Origin: Bog-473 sp963711065
GTDB taxonomy: Bacteria; Actinomycetota; Acidimicrobiia; Acidimicrobiales; RAAP-2
Assembly (NCBI GenBank): GCA_963711065.1
Contig: CAVQCO010000005.1
Span: 62,001-126,000, forward strand
Length of the DNA: 64,000 nt
Direction of reading: 5' to 3'
In this document: positions 56,068 through 64,000 of the stretch, one piece after another
Numbering within the stretch: the first letter of the stretch is position 1
Layout: every line of letters starts with the position of its first letter
Notes under the pieces: model-generated
Database searches by the model: none
What the model was told of the DNA's origin: nothing
What the model saw: the letters and a program-made list of their open reading frames with translations, nothing else
Program-made: the position numbers and the translations under genes

Positions 56068-57905
56068 TCGACGGTCACCGTCTTGGCGAGGTTGCGGGGC
56101 CGGTCCGGGTCGTGCCCGTGCAGGCGGGCGAGGCGGTAGGCCAGCTGCTGCAACGGCACCACGCCGACCACCGGCGCGAGGAGAGGGGAGGTCGGGGGCA
56201 CCCACAGCACGTGGTCGGCGGCGGCGGCGGACTCCTCGTCGCCGTCGTCGGCCAGCAGCACGACCGTCGCGCCACGGCTGCGCACCTCGGCGATGTTCGA
56301 CAGCATCTTCTCCCACAGCGGGTTGCGCGTGGCGATGCCGACGACCACGGTGCCCGGCTCGATCAGCGCGATCGGGCCGTGCTTCAGCTCGCCCGCCGGG
56401 TAGCCCTCGGCGCGCAGGTAGGCCAGCTCCTTGAGCTTGAGCGCACCCTCCAGGGCGACGGGGTAGCCGACGTGGCGGCCGAGGAAGAAGAAGTCGCGGG
56501 CGTCGGTCAGCTTGGCCGCCACGTCGTCGACGTCGCCCGCCCGCGCCAGCGCCTCGGTCACCAGGCCCGGCAGGACCTCCATGGCGTTGAGGATCCCGTT
56601 GCGCTCCGCGGCCGCGAGGGTCCCGAGTATCTGGGCCAGGTACAGGCCGAGGACCTCGAGGGCCACGATCTGGGCCAGGTGGCACTTCGTGGAGGCCACG
56701 CCGATCTCGGGGCCGGCCCGCGTGTAGAGCACGCCGTCGGCCGCCCGGGCCATGGAGGAGTCGACGACGTTGGAGACCACGAGCACCTTGGCCCCGAGCC
56801 GCGCCGCCTCGCGCATGGCCTCGGAGGTGTCGAGCGTCTCGCCGGACTGGGAGACGCCGACGCAGAGCGTGCGCTCGTTCAACACCGGGTCGCGGTAGCG
56901 GAACTCGCTCGCGATGTCCACCTCGGCCGGCAGCTTGACCCAGTGCTCAATGGCGTACTTGGCCACCAGGGCCGCGTGGTAGCTCGAGCCGCAGGCGACG
57001 ATGAACACCTTGTCGATGCCGCGCAGGTCGTCGGCGCCCAGGCGCATCTCGTCCAGGATCAGCTCGCCGGCGGGTCCCCGCCGGTCCAGCAGGGTGTCGG
57101 CCACGGCCTGGGGCTGCTCGTGCATCTCCTTGGACATGAAGTCCTCGTAGCCGCCCTTCTGCGCCGACTCGAGGTCCCAGGTGATGGTCAGCCGCTCGGG
57201 CACGACGGGCGAGCCGTCGAGGGTGGTGACCACGAGCGACCCGGGCGTCAGCACCGCCAGCTCGTCGTCGGCCAGCGCGAAGACGTCCCGGGTGTGGCCG
57301 ATGAGGGCAGGGATGTCCGACGCCAGGAGCGCGACGCCGTCGTCCAGCCCGAGCACCAACGGCGTCGAACGGCGGGCGGCGACGATCGTGTCGGGCTCGT
57401 CGGCGCACACGACGGCGATGGAGAAGGCACCGCGCAGCCGGCGCAGCATGGACCGGGTGGACTCGGCGAGCGACGCGCCGCCGGCCATGCCCTCCTCAAT
57501 CAGGTGGGCCATGACCTCGGTGTCGGTGGCCGAGGTCAGGGTGTGCCCGGCTGCCTCGAGCTCCGCCCGCAGCTCGGCGTGGTTCTCGATGATCCCGTTG
57601 TGGATGATCGCGATGCGCCCGCTGCAGTCCGTGTGCGGGTGGGCGTTCTCGGGGGTGGGGCTGCCGTGGGTGGCCCAGCGCGTGTGCCCGATGGCGGCGG
57701 CATGGGCGGCCGGCGCGTCCCGGGTGGCCTCGGCCAGCTTGGCCACCGAGTTGGTCCCCCCGGCCGCCCGCGCCCGCCAGATGGCGCCGTCGGCCACCAG
57801 CGCGATGCCGGCCGAGTCGTAGCCGCGGTACTCGAGCTGGTGCAGGGCCCCGAGGAGCAGGGGCACGGCGTCGGCCTCGCCGGTGACGCCGATGATGCCG
57901 CACAT
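56064..57905 (-). CDS. glmS: Glutamine-fructose-6-phosphate aminotransferase
   Basis: Makes glucosamine-6-phosphate for the cell wall. N-terminal amidotransferase: MCGIIGVTGE with Cys2 as nucleophile, YRGYDSAGIAL, GHTRWATHG. C-terminal isomerase: two SIS domains with VACGSSYHAALVAKYAIE, GVSQSGETLDTSEAMRE and LGRHVGYPVALEGALKLKEL, ending PRNLAKTVTVE. 613 residues, full length. It follows glmM by 11 bp, so the two steps to GlcN-1-P are cotranscribed. No glmS riboswitch-like sequence was seen. Confidence 0.98.
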   Translation of the reverse strand: MCGIIGVTGEADAVPLLLGALHQLEYRGYDSAGIALVADGAIWRARAAGGTNSVAKLAEATRDAPAAHAAAIGHTRWATHGSPTPENAHPHTDCSGRIAIIHNGIIENHAELRAELEAAGHTLTSATDTEVMAHLIEEGMAGGASLAESTRSMLRRLRGAFSIAVVCADEPDTIVAARRSTPLVLGLDDGVALLASDIPALIGHTRDVFALADDELAVLTPGSLVVTTLDGSPVVPERLTITWDLESAQKGGYEDFMSKEMHEQPQAVADTLLDRRGPAGELILDEMRLGADDLRGIDKVFIVACGSSYHAALVAKYAIEHWVKLPAEVDIASEFRYRDPVLNERTLCVGVSQSGETLDTSEAMREAARLGAKVLVVSNVVDSSMARAADGVLYTRAGPEIGVASTKCHLAQIVALEVLGLYLAQILGTLAAAERNGILNAMEVLPGLVTEALARAGDVDDVAAKLTDARDFFFLGRHVGYPVALEGALKLKELAYLRAEGYPAGELKHGPIALIEPGTVVVGIATRNPLWEKMLSNIAEVRSRGATVVLLADDGDEESAAAADHVLWVPPTSPLLAPVVGVVPLQQLAYRLARLHGHDPDRPRNLAKTVTVE

Positions 57906-57916
57906 GGGGACCCAGG

Positions 57917-59290
57917 TTACTTGGGGCTACCCTGCGGCCCGACCTGCCCCAGGGCGGCCTCGACGACACCGGCGAGCCGGGCCGCGACGGCGTTGGCCTG
58001 CGCCTCGGCGCGGGCCTCGACCATCACGCGCACCACCGGTTCGGTGCCGCTCGGTCGCAGGAGCACCCGGCCCTCGTGGCCGAGCTCGGCCTCCGCCTTG
58101 ACCACGGCCTCCCACACCTCGGCGCAGTCGGCCAGGCGCTCGGGCTGCGGGATGGGCACGTTGACGAGGCGTTGGGGCACCCGCTCGACCAGGCCGAGGG
58201 AGAGGTCGGCCAGCGAGCGTCCGGCGCGCAGCACCAGGTCGGCCAGGGCGATGCCGGTCAGGATCCCGTCCCCCGTGGTGGAGCGGGCGCGGAAGATGAT
58301 GTGGCCCGACTGCTCGCCGCCGAGGCTGAGCTCGCCGGCGTCGAGCGCGGCGAGCACGTGGCGGTCCCCCACGTCCGTCTCGCGCACCGCGATGCCGCGG
58401 GCCTCCATGGCGAGGCGGAAGCCGAGGTTGGTCATGACGGTGACCGCCACCGTGTTGCCGGCCAGGTGTCCCCGCTCGGCCAGGTCGAGCGCGAAGAGCG
58501 CCAGGAGCACGTCGCCGTCGACGATGGTGCCGGTGTGGTCGACCGCGATGACCCGGTCCGCATCGCCGTCGAGGGCCAGGCCGAGGTCCGCCTCGTGCTC
58601 CACGACGGCCAGCGACAGCCGGCCCGGGTCGGTCGAGCCGCACTTCTCGTTGATGTTGACGCCGTCGGGCGCGTCACCCAGCGCGGTCACCGACGCGCCC
58701 AGCTCGGCCAGCACCCACGGGGCGATCTCGCAGGCGGCGCCGTTGGCGCAGTCCACGACGACGCGCAGCCCGTCGAGTCGGCGGCCCTCGGTCACCGCCA
58801 CGAGGTGCTCCTTGTAGAGCTCGACCCCCGTGGGGTCGAAGGTGATCCGCCCCACCCCGCGGCCGGTCGGCCGGCGGGGCGGCCCGTCGGGGTCGGCCAG
58901 GATGGCGTCGAGCGCGCGCTCGATCTCCTCCTCGACGTCGGTCGGCAGCTTCGTGCCCAGGAGGCTGAACAGCTTGATGCCGTTGTCACCGAAGGGGTTG
59001 TGCGACGCCGAGATCACCGCCCCCGGGGCCCTGCGGCGCTCGGCCACGGCCGCCACGCCCGGCGTGGGCAGCACGCCGAGGTCGACCACGTCGGCCCCCT
59101 CCGTGGCGAGGCCGGCCGAGAAGGCGGCCTGGAGGAGCGGGCCCGAGCGCCGCGTGTCGCGGCCGACGACGAAGGTCGGGGCGGGCAGGATGCGGGCGGC
59201 CGCACGCCCGAGGGCCAGCGCCAGCTCGGCGGTCAGCTCCTCGTTCGCGACCCCGCGCACCCCATCGGTGCCGAAGCGGGCCGTCGCCAC
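57917..59290 (-). CDS. glmM: Phosphoglucosamine mutase
   Basis: Converts GlcN-6-P to GlcN-1-P. The 457 residues have the phosphoserine loop ISASHNPFGDNGIKLF, the Mg loop LALDGDADRVIAVD, the sugar loop GGEQSGHIIF and the phosphate loop RPSGTEPVVRV. The product of glmS is its substrate. It follows rpsI by 14 bp, linking translation genes with wall synthesis, as often seen in this phylum. GTG 59290; no strong ribosome site. Confidence 0.98.
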   Translation of the reverse strand: MATARFGTDGVRGVANEELTAELALALGRAAARILPAPTFVVGRDTRRSGPLLQAAFSAGLATEGADVVDLGVLPTPGVAAVAERRRAPGAVISASHNPFGDNGIKLFSLLGTKLPTDVEEEIERALDAILADPDGPPRRPTGRGVGRITFDPTGVELYKEHLVAVTEGRRLDGLRVVVDCANGAACEIAPWVLAELGASVTALGDAPDGVNINEKCGSTDPGRLSLAVVEHEADLGLALDGDADRVIAVDHTGTIVDGDVLLALFALDLAERGHLAGNTVAVTVMTNLGFRLAMEARGIAVRETDVGDRHVLAALDAGELSLGGEQSGHIIFRARSTTGDGILTGIALADLVLRAGRSLADLSLGLVERVPQRLVNVPIPQPERLADCAEVWEAVVKAEAELGHEGRVLLRPSGTEPVVRVMVEARAEAQANAVAARLAGVVEAALGQVGPQGSPK

Positions 59291-59304
59291 TCGCGTACCG
59301 CTTG

Positions 59305-59697
59305 CTACCGCTTGGAGTACTGCGGCGCCTTGCGGGCCTTCTTCAGGCCGTACTTCTTCGACTCCTTCTCCCGCGCGTCACGCGTCAGGAGGCCCGAGCG
59401 CTTGAGTGGGGCGCGGTGCTCGGGGTCGACCTCGCACAGGCTGCGGGCGATGCCGAGGCGCATGGCGCCGGCCTGGCCCGAGATCCCGCCGCCGTCGATC
59501 GTCGCGTCGATGTCGAAGGACTCGGCGGTGTTGGTGATGCGCAGCGGCTCCGTCACCAGCATGCGGTGGGTGGCCGAGGTGAAGTACTTCTCGAAGGCGA
59601 TCTTGTTGATCGTGATGGCGCCCTGGCCGGGGCGGAAGCGCACGCGCGCCACCGCCTGCTTGCGGCGTCCGGTGGTCTGGCTCAGTGGTGCGGGCAT
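59305..59697 (-). CDS. rpsI: 30S ribosomal protein S9 (uS9)
   Basis: 130 residues, ending in the conserved KKYGLKKARKAPQYSKR tail that reaches the P site. TTGRRKQAVARVRFRPGQG at the start is typical. Pairs with rplM, 43 bp upstream, as in almost all bacteria. Confidence 0.98.
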   Translation of the reverse strand: MPAPLSQTTGRRKQAVARVRFRPGQGAITINKIAFEKYFTSATHRMLVTEPLRITNTAESFDIDATIDGGGISGQAGAMRLGIARSLCEVDPEHRAPLKRSGLLTRDAREKESKKYGLKKARKAPQYSKR

Positions 59698-59740
59698 GGC
59701 GTCGGTGGTGTCCCTTTCGATGTGTGGCCTGGGCGCGGGC

Positions 59741-60190
59741 TCAGCCGGCGCGGCGGGCCCCGGGCAGCTCCAGCGGCTCGGGCTTCTGGGCGGCGTGGGG
59801 GTGGTCGGGTCCGGCGTAGACCTGGAGCTTGCTCAGCATCTGGCGGCCGAGGGTGTTCTTGGGCAGCATGCCGCGCACCGAGCGGCGGACCAGCTCGGCG
59901 GGCCGGTCCTCCAGGAGCTCGGCGTAGCTGGTGGAGCGGAGGCCGCCCGGGTAGCCGCTGTGCCGGTAGGCCAGTTTGGCGGCGGCCTTGTCCGAGGTGA
60001 GGACGACCCGCTCCGCGTTCACCACGATCACGTGGTCGCCGGTGTCGACGTGGGGGGCGAAGTAGGGGCGGTGCTTGCCGCGCAGGATGGCGGCCACCGA
60101 CGAGGCCAGGCGCCCGAGCACGAGACCGTCGGCGTCGACGACGTACCAGGACCGCTGGATCTCGGTGACCTTCGGTGAAAATGTGCGCAC
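59741..60190 (-). CDS. rplM: 50S ribosomal protein L13 (uL13)
   Basis: 149 residues. GTG 60190 gives RTFSPKVTEIQRSWYVVDAD, the start of known L13 proteins; the open frame to 60544 is shadow. RGMLPKNTLGRQMLSKLQVY is the conserved rRNA-binding part. The gap to truA is 37 bp. Confidence 0.97.
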   Translation of the reverse strand: MRTFSPKVTEIQRSWYVVDADGLVLGRLASSVAAILRGKHRPYFAPHVDTGDHVIVVNAERVVLTSDKAAAKLAYRHSGYPGGLRSTSYAELLEDRPAELVRRSVRGMLPKNTLGRQMLSKLQVYAGPDHPHAAQKPEPLELPGARRAG

Positions 60191-60227
60191 AAGACCGATC
60201 TTTCGCTTCCGCGTGGTGAGCGAGCCG

Positions 60228-61184
60228 TCACTCCGAAGAGCTGCCCCGTGGAGCGGGCTCAGTGCCCCCGGGGGTCCCGAGAGCCGACGTACCAGGATAG
60301 GGCCCCTGGGCAGGGGGAGCAAGCCGCCGCCCGCTTCCGGCCATTCCCGGCCCGGCGGCCGGGCCCCCGTAGGCCACCGAGACCAGGCACAGGCCGTGCG
60401 CCGGCGCGGGCTCGGCCATGCGCTGCCGGCTGGCGGCCCGCAGCCGCTCGAGGAGGCCGGCCGCCGTGTCCCTGCCCCGGCCCACCTCGACCAGGCTGGC
60501 CACCAGGGAGCGCACCATCTGGTGGCAGAACGAGCCGGCCGCAATCTCGAAGCGCAGCAGCCGGGCCTCGCCCGAGCCGGCCCGGGCGTCGAGCGCCTCG
60601 GGGCCCTCGTCCACGCTCCAGCGGGCCCGGGTCACCCGGCGCACGATGGGCTCGGCGGCGTCGGTCCCGGGCGGGCGGCGGCAGAAGGACCGGAAGTCGT
60701 GGCTGCCGAGCAGGACGTCGGAGGCCGTGCGCAGGGAGCCGAGGTCGAGCGGGTCGCTCACGTGCCAGGCGAGGGGGGCCAGCAGCGGGTCCGGGTCGGG
60801 CGCGTTCCAGACCAGGTAGCGGTAGGCGCGGCCGGTGGCGGAGCGTCGGGCGTCGAACTCGGGGCCGACCGGCTCGGCGCGGCGCACCACCACCGCGGGC
60901 GCCAGCTGGCGGTTGAGGGCCCGGGCGAGGCCCGGCCCGTCGTGGGGGGCGGGCGGGAGGTCGACGTGGACCACCTGCCCGCGGGCGTGCACGCCGGCGT
61001 CGGTGCGGCCGGCGCAGGTGAGGAGCGGCGCCTCGGTGAGCCGGGCGGTGCGCTCGAGCGCCAGGCCCAGCGCGCCGGCGACGGTCGGGACCTCGGGTTG
61101 GGCGGCGAAGCCCCGGAAGGCCGCACCGTCGTAGGCGATCAGGAGCCTCCAGCGCTGCGGGGCAGCGCCGGCACCGTCCTCCAC
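60228..61184 (-). CDS. truA: tRNA pseudouridine(38-40) synthase
   Basis: Forms pseudouridine in the anticodon stem. LLIAYDGAAFRGFAAQP and CAGRTDAGVHARGQVVH hold the catalytic Asp; FCHQMVRSLVASLVEVG is the conserved C-terminal block. 318 residues, with a Pro/Gly/Ser tail of about 40 residues beyond the usual end. It starts GTG 61184, two bases after the rplQ stop, and continues the ribosomal operon. Confidence 0.95.
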   Translation of the reverse strand: MEDGAGAAPQRWRLLIAYDGAAFRGFAAQPEVPTVAGALGLALERTARLTEAPLLTCAGRTDAGVHARGQVVHVDLPPAPHDGPGLARALNRQLAPAVVVRRAEPVGPEFDARRSATGRAYRYLVWNAPDPDPLLAPLAWHVSDPLDLGSLRTASDVLLGSHDFRSFCRRPPGTDAAEPIVRRVTRARWSVDEGPEALDARAGSGEARLLRFEIAAGSFCHQMVRSLVASLVEVGRGRDTAAGLLERLRAASRQRMAEPAPAHGLCLVSVAYGGPAAGPGMAGSGRRLAPPAQGPYPGTSALGTPGGTEPAPRGSSSE

Positions 61185-61186
61185 CC

Positions 61187-61540
61187 TCAGACGAACTCGA
61201 TGCGCGCCATCGGCGCGTTGTCACCCGGGCGCGGGCCCAGCTTGAGGATGCGGGTGTAGCCGCCGGGCCGGTCCGCGTAGCGCGGCCCGATCTCCTCGAA
61301 GAGCTTGTGGGCCATGTCCTTGTCCCGGATCAGCGAGACCACGTGGCGGTGCCGGGCCACGCCCCCCTTGACGGCGGCGGTGACGCACTTCTCGGCCACC
61401 GGCCGCAGCGCCTTCGCCTTGGCCTCGGTGGTCACGATGGACTCGGCGGCGATCAGGGAGGCGACGAGGTTGCCCAACATCGCCTTCTGGTGCGCGGCCG
61501 AGCCGCCCAGCCGGCGGCCGCGCTTGGGGGTTGCCTGCAT
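61187..61540 (-). CDS. rplQ: 50S ribosomal protein L17 (bL17)
   Basis: 117 residues. RRLGGSAAHQKAMLGNLVAS and ERA-less RPVAEKCVTAAVKG are typical, and the end is YTRILKLGPRPGDNAPMARI. Directly after rpoA (6-bp gap), the standard order. Confidence 0.97.
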   Translation of the reverse strand: MQATPKRGRRLGGSAAHQKAMLGNLVASLIAAESIVTTEAKAKALRPVAEKCVTAAVKGGVARHRHVVSLIRDKDMAHKLFEEIGPRYADRPGGYTRILKLGPRPGDNAPMARIEFV

Positions 61541-61546
61541 GGCCGA

Positions 61547-62485
61547 TCAGTCCCTCGTGCGCAGCGACAGGCCGCGCTCGTCGAGGCGCTGGACCACCTC
61601 GTCGGCCGACTTCTGGCCGAAGTTGGTGATGGCGAGGAGGTCGTCCATGGTGCGCTCCACGAGCTCGCCGATCGTGTTGATCTGCGCCCGCTTGAGGCAG
61701 TTGCGCGGGCGCTCCGACAGGTCGAGCTCCTCGATGCGCAGGTCCAGGTCGGGCGAGCCGCTGGACGTGGTCCCGACGTCGCCCGGCTCGAGGCCCTGGG
61801 GGGCCTCCTCCAGGTCGGCGACGAGCGAGACCAGGTTGCGCAGCGTGGCGCCGGCCGAGGCCAGGGCCTCGCGGGGCGAGATGGTCCCGTCCGTCTCGAT
61901 GTCGAGCACGAGGCGGTCGTAGTTGGTCGACTGCTCCACCCGCACCGGCTCAATGTCGAAGGTGACGCGGTGCACCGGCGAGAAGATGGAGTCGATCGGG
62001 ATGACGCCGATGGTCGTCGAGCGCTTGTTCTTGTCGGCCGAGGCGTAGCCCCGCCCGCGCTCCACCGTCACGTCGACGGCCAGGCGGCCCTTGGCGTTGA
62101 TGGAGGCGATGTGCAGGTCGGGGTTGAGCACCTCGACGTCGGGGGTCAGCTGCAGGTCCGCCGCCGTGGCGTCGGCCGGGCCGCGCACGTCGAGGCGGAG
62201 GGTCACCGGCTCGTCCGAGTTCACCCGGACCAGCAGGTCCTTGAGGTTGAGGATGATGTCGGTGACGTCCTCCTTGACGCCCGGAAGCGTCGTGAACTCG
62301 TGCAGCGCCTCGTCGAAGCGGAGCTGGGTCACGGCGCCGCCGGGGATGGACGACAGCAGCGTCCGGCGCAGGGAGTTGCCGAGCGTGGTGCCGAAGCCCG
62401 GGTCGAGCGGGCCGACGGCGAAGCGCTGGCGGTTGTTCTGCTCCTCGTCGAGGACTTCGACGGTGGGTCGTTGGAAAATCAGCAT
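61547..62485 (-). CDS. rpoA: RNA polymerase alpha subunit
   Basis: 312 residues. N-terminal dimerisation domain with FAVGPLDPGFGTTLGNSLRR and LLSSIPGGAVTQLRFD. C-terminal domain with LDLSERPRNCLKRAQINTIG and GQKSADEVVQRLDERGLSL, which binds UP elements and activators. It lies between rpsD and rplQ in the usual order. Confidence 0.98.
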   Translation of the reverse strand: MLIFQRPTVEVLDEEQNNRQRFAVGPLDPGFGTTLGNSLRRTLLSSIPGGAVTQLRFDEALHEFTTLPGVKEDVTDIILNLKDLLVRVNSDEPVTLRLDVRGPADATAADLQLTPDVEVLNPDLHIASINAKGRLAVDVTVERGRGYASADKNKRSTTIGVIPIDSIFSPVHRVTFDIEPVRVEQSTNYDRLVLDIETDGTISPREALASAGATLRNLVSLVADLEEAPQGLEPGDVGTTSSGSPDLDLRIEELDLSERPRNCLKRAQINTIGELVERTMDDLLAITNFGQKSADEVVQRLDERGLSLRTRD

Positions 62486-62513
62486 GGTGGGGCTCCTGTT
62501 GCTGGGGACGGGG

Positions 62514-63161
62514 CTACTTCGAGTAGAGCTCGACGATCAACTGCTCCTGGACGGGCTCGTCGATGTGCTCACGCAGCGGCGGGTTGAGGACGGCCACCGA
62601 GAAGCCGGCGTCGCCGGTCTCGAGCCAGGCCGGGGTCTGGCGCTCCAGGGTGTCCATGTTCCGGCGGACGAGGAAGTTGCCCCGGGTGGCCTCGCGCAGC
62701 ACGACCTTGTCGCCCTTGCGGACCCGGTAGCTCGGGATCGTGACCCGCTTGCCGTTCACCTGGACGTGGCCGTGGCGCACGAACTGGCGGGCCTGGCGGC
62801 GGCTGGCGCCCCAGCCCGCCCGGAAGACCACGTTGTCGAGGCGGAGCTCGAGGTTGCGCAGCAGGTTCTCACCGGTGATGCCGGGCTGCCGGTTGGCCTC
62901 CTCGTACATGTTGCGGAACTGCTTCTCCAGGATCCCGTAGATGCGGCGCGCCTTCTGCTTCTCGCGCAGCTGGGCCAGGTACTCGGAGCCCTGCCGCATG
63001 CGGTCGCGGCCGTGCTCGCCCGGCGGGTAGGCGCGGCTGTGGCGGTCGGTGACCGCCTCGGAGACCGGGCACTTGAGCGAGTAGCAGCGCTCGCCCTTCA
63101 AGAACAGCTTGGTCCGCTCGCGCCGGCAGAGGCGGCAGACGGGACCGGTGTATCGAGCCAT
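62514..63161 (-). CDS. rpsD: 30S ribosomal protein S4 (uS4)
   Basis: 215 residues with an S4 RNA-binding domain (RQARQFVRHGHVQVNGKRV). The N terminus has the four-Cys zinc type (CRLCRRERTKLFLKGERC, then SLKCP), so this is the Zn-containing form. Slightly longer than usual (about 200-208). Start ATG 63161. Confidence 0.97.
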   Translation of the reverse strand: MARYTGPVCRLCRRERTKLFLKGERCYSLKCPVSEAVTDRHSRAYPPGEHGRDRMRQGSEYLAQLREKQKARRIYGILEKQFRNMYEEANRQPGITGENLLRNLELRLDNVVFRAGWGASRRQARQFVRHGHVQVNGKRVTIPSYRVRKGDKVVLREATRGNFLVRRNMDTLERQTPAWLETGDAGFSVAVLNPPLREHIDEPVQEQLIVELYSK

Positions 63162-63188
63162 GGGGTGTGGTTCCTCTTCCTCTTGCGC

Positions 63189-63590
63189 CTAGACCCGGCG
63201 CCGCTTCTTGGGGCGGCAGCCGTTGTGCGGGATCGGGGTCACGTCCTTGATGCCGACCACCTCGATCCCCACCGCGGCCAGCGACCGGATGGCGGTCTCG
63301 CGGCCCGAGCCGGGCCCGCGCACGAGGACGTCGACCTTGCGCACGCCATGCTCCATGGCGCGCTTGGCGCACGCCTCGGCGGCCAGCTGGGCCGCGAACG
63401 GGGTCGACTTGCGCGAGCCCTTGAAGCCCACGTTGCCGGCCGAGGCCCAGGCGAGCACGTTGCCCTCGGGGTCGGCGATGGAGACGATGGTGTTGTTGAA
63501 CGAGCTCTTGATGTGCGCGACGCCGTAGGCGACGTTCTTGCGCTCCTTGCGGCGGGGGCGCCGGGCGCCGGGCTTGGTGGGCTTGGCCAC
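63189..63590 (-). CDS. rpsK: 30S ribosomal protein S11 (uS11)
   Basis: 133 residues: VAYGVAHIKSSFNNTIVSI and DVTPIPHNGCRPKKRRRV are conserved. GTG 63590 shares one base with the rpsM stop. Confidence 0.98.
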   Translation of the reverse strand: MAKPTKPGARRPRRKERKNVAYGVAHIKSSFNNTIVSIADPEGNVLAWASAGNVGFKGSRKSTPFAAQLAAEACAKRAMEHGVRKVDVLVRGPGSGRETAIRSLAAVGIEVVGIKDVTPIPHNGCRPKKRRRV

Positions 63591-63967
63591 TACTTCTTCA
63601 CCTTCTTCTTCCCGGCCACCGTCTTCTTGGGGCCCTTGCGGGTGCGGGCGTTGGTGTGGGTCCGCTGGCCGTGGACGGGCAGGCCCTTGCGGTGCCGCAC
63701 GCCCTGGTAGCAGTTGATCTCCATCTTGCGCTTGATGTCCTGGGAGACGTCGCGGCGCAGGTCACCCTCGACCCGGAAGTTGGCGTCGATGTAGGTGCGG
63801 AGCCTGGCGACCTCCTCGTCGGTGAGGTCACGGACGCGGGTGGAGGGGTTCACGTCGACCGCGTCGCAGATCTGCGTCGACAGCGTCGGGCCGATGCCGT
63901 AGATGTAGGTGAGCGAGATCTCGAGCCGCTTCTCGCGCGGGATGTCCACCCCTGAAATTCGGGCCAT
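63590..63967 (-). CDS. rpsM: 30S ribosomal protein S13 (uS13)
   Basis: 125 residues: ARISGVDIPREKRLEISLTY at the start, GVRHRKGLPVHGQRTHTNAR near the end, and a Lys-rich tail. Full length. Start ATG 63967. Confidence 0.98.
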   Translation of the reverse strand: MARISGVDIPREKRLEISLTYIYGIGPTLSTQICDAVDVNPSTRVRDLTDEEVARLRTYIDANFRVEGDLRRDVSQDIKRKMEINCYQGVRHRKGLPVHGQRTHTNARTRKGPKKTVAGKKKVKK

Positions 63968-63982
63968 GTGCCGTTCCTCTCC

Positions 63983-64000
63983 CTAGCCCTGCCGCTGCTT
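63983..64000 (-). CDS. rpmJ: 50S ribosomal protein L36 (bL36), C-terminal end only
   Basis: The last five codons before TAG at 63983-63985 read K-Q-R-Q-G, the ending of L36 proteins (HKQRQG), exactly where rpmJ is expected upstream of rpsM. The rest is outside the window. Confidence 0.85.
   Translation of the reverse strand, partial: KQRQG

Overview
The window looks like chromosomal DNA of a high-GC Gram-positive bacterium (Actinomycetota). The Acidimicrobiia are my best guess, by inference only. Supporting points are the ribosomal order rpmJ-rpsM-rpsK-rpsD-rpoA-rplQ-truA-rplM-rpsI-glmM, a GuaB3-type IMP dehydrogenase paralogue, a class E sortase with a LAXTG substrate, a DUF2510-like protein, a cobalamin-binding mutase subunit, frequent GTG starts with GTGA gene overlaps, and several start codons lying 7-8 nt after a TANNNT box (leaderless style). 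No rRNA, tRNA, CRISPR array, transposase, integrase or phage gene was seen.

Region 1 (1 to 15 kb, mostly minus strand) is about phosphate uptake and secreted proteins. It holds a pst cluster in the unusual order pstC-pstA-pstS (pstS runs off the left edge, pstB not seen), a large secreted protein with six Ig-like (Big_1-type) domains and six 42-residue repeats, a LAXTG-anchored protein, a second divergent PstS-like secreted protein, a short membrane-anchored surface protein, a lipoprotein, and a plus-strand secreted protein combining the same repeats with an IPT/TIG domain and a GH5-like glycosidase.

Region 2 (15 to 29 kb) is a cell-envelope block of visibly lower GC. It has a class E sortase with a long cytoplasmic tail, two unrecognised soluble or coiled-coil proteins, a DUF2510-like membrane protein, a GT-C-like membrane glycosyltransferase, a GT2-methyltransferase fusion, a processive-type GT2, a proline-rich single-pass protein and a choice-of-anchor-A surface protein. 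Seven apparent single-base frameshifts in five genes fall between 3 and 19 kb; none is evident in the other 45 kb.

Region 3 (29 to 51 kb, high GC) is mainly metabolic. It has a K+ channel, sucCD, a B12-binding subunit, pcrA-guaA-guaB3 as one overlapping operon, a hydratase, a Nudix hydrolase, two methyltransferases, a small Gly-rich protein, groES-groEL behind a CIRCE operator, a tandem pair of related small proteins of which the second lacks a signal peptide, a GH13 glucosidase coupled to a GT1 glycosyltransferase, and small redox proteins.

Region 4 (51 to 64 kb, minus strand) is one long housekeeping series, read from the right edge: rpmJ end, rpsM, rpsK, rpsD, rpoA, rplQ, truA, rplM, rpsI, glmM, glmS, acpS, nnr, alr, udg, tsaE, tsaB, rimI. 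It links translation, amino-sugar and D-alanine supply for the cell wall, lipid carrier activation, NAD(P)HX repair and tRNA t6A synthesis.
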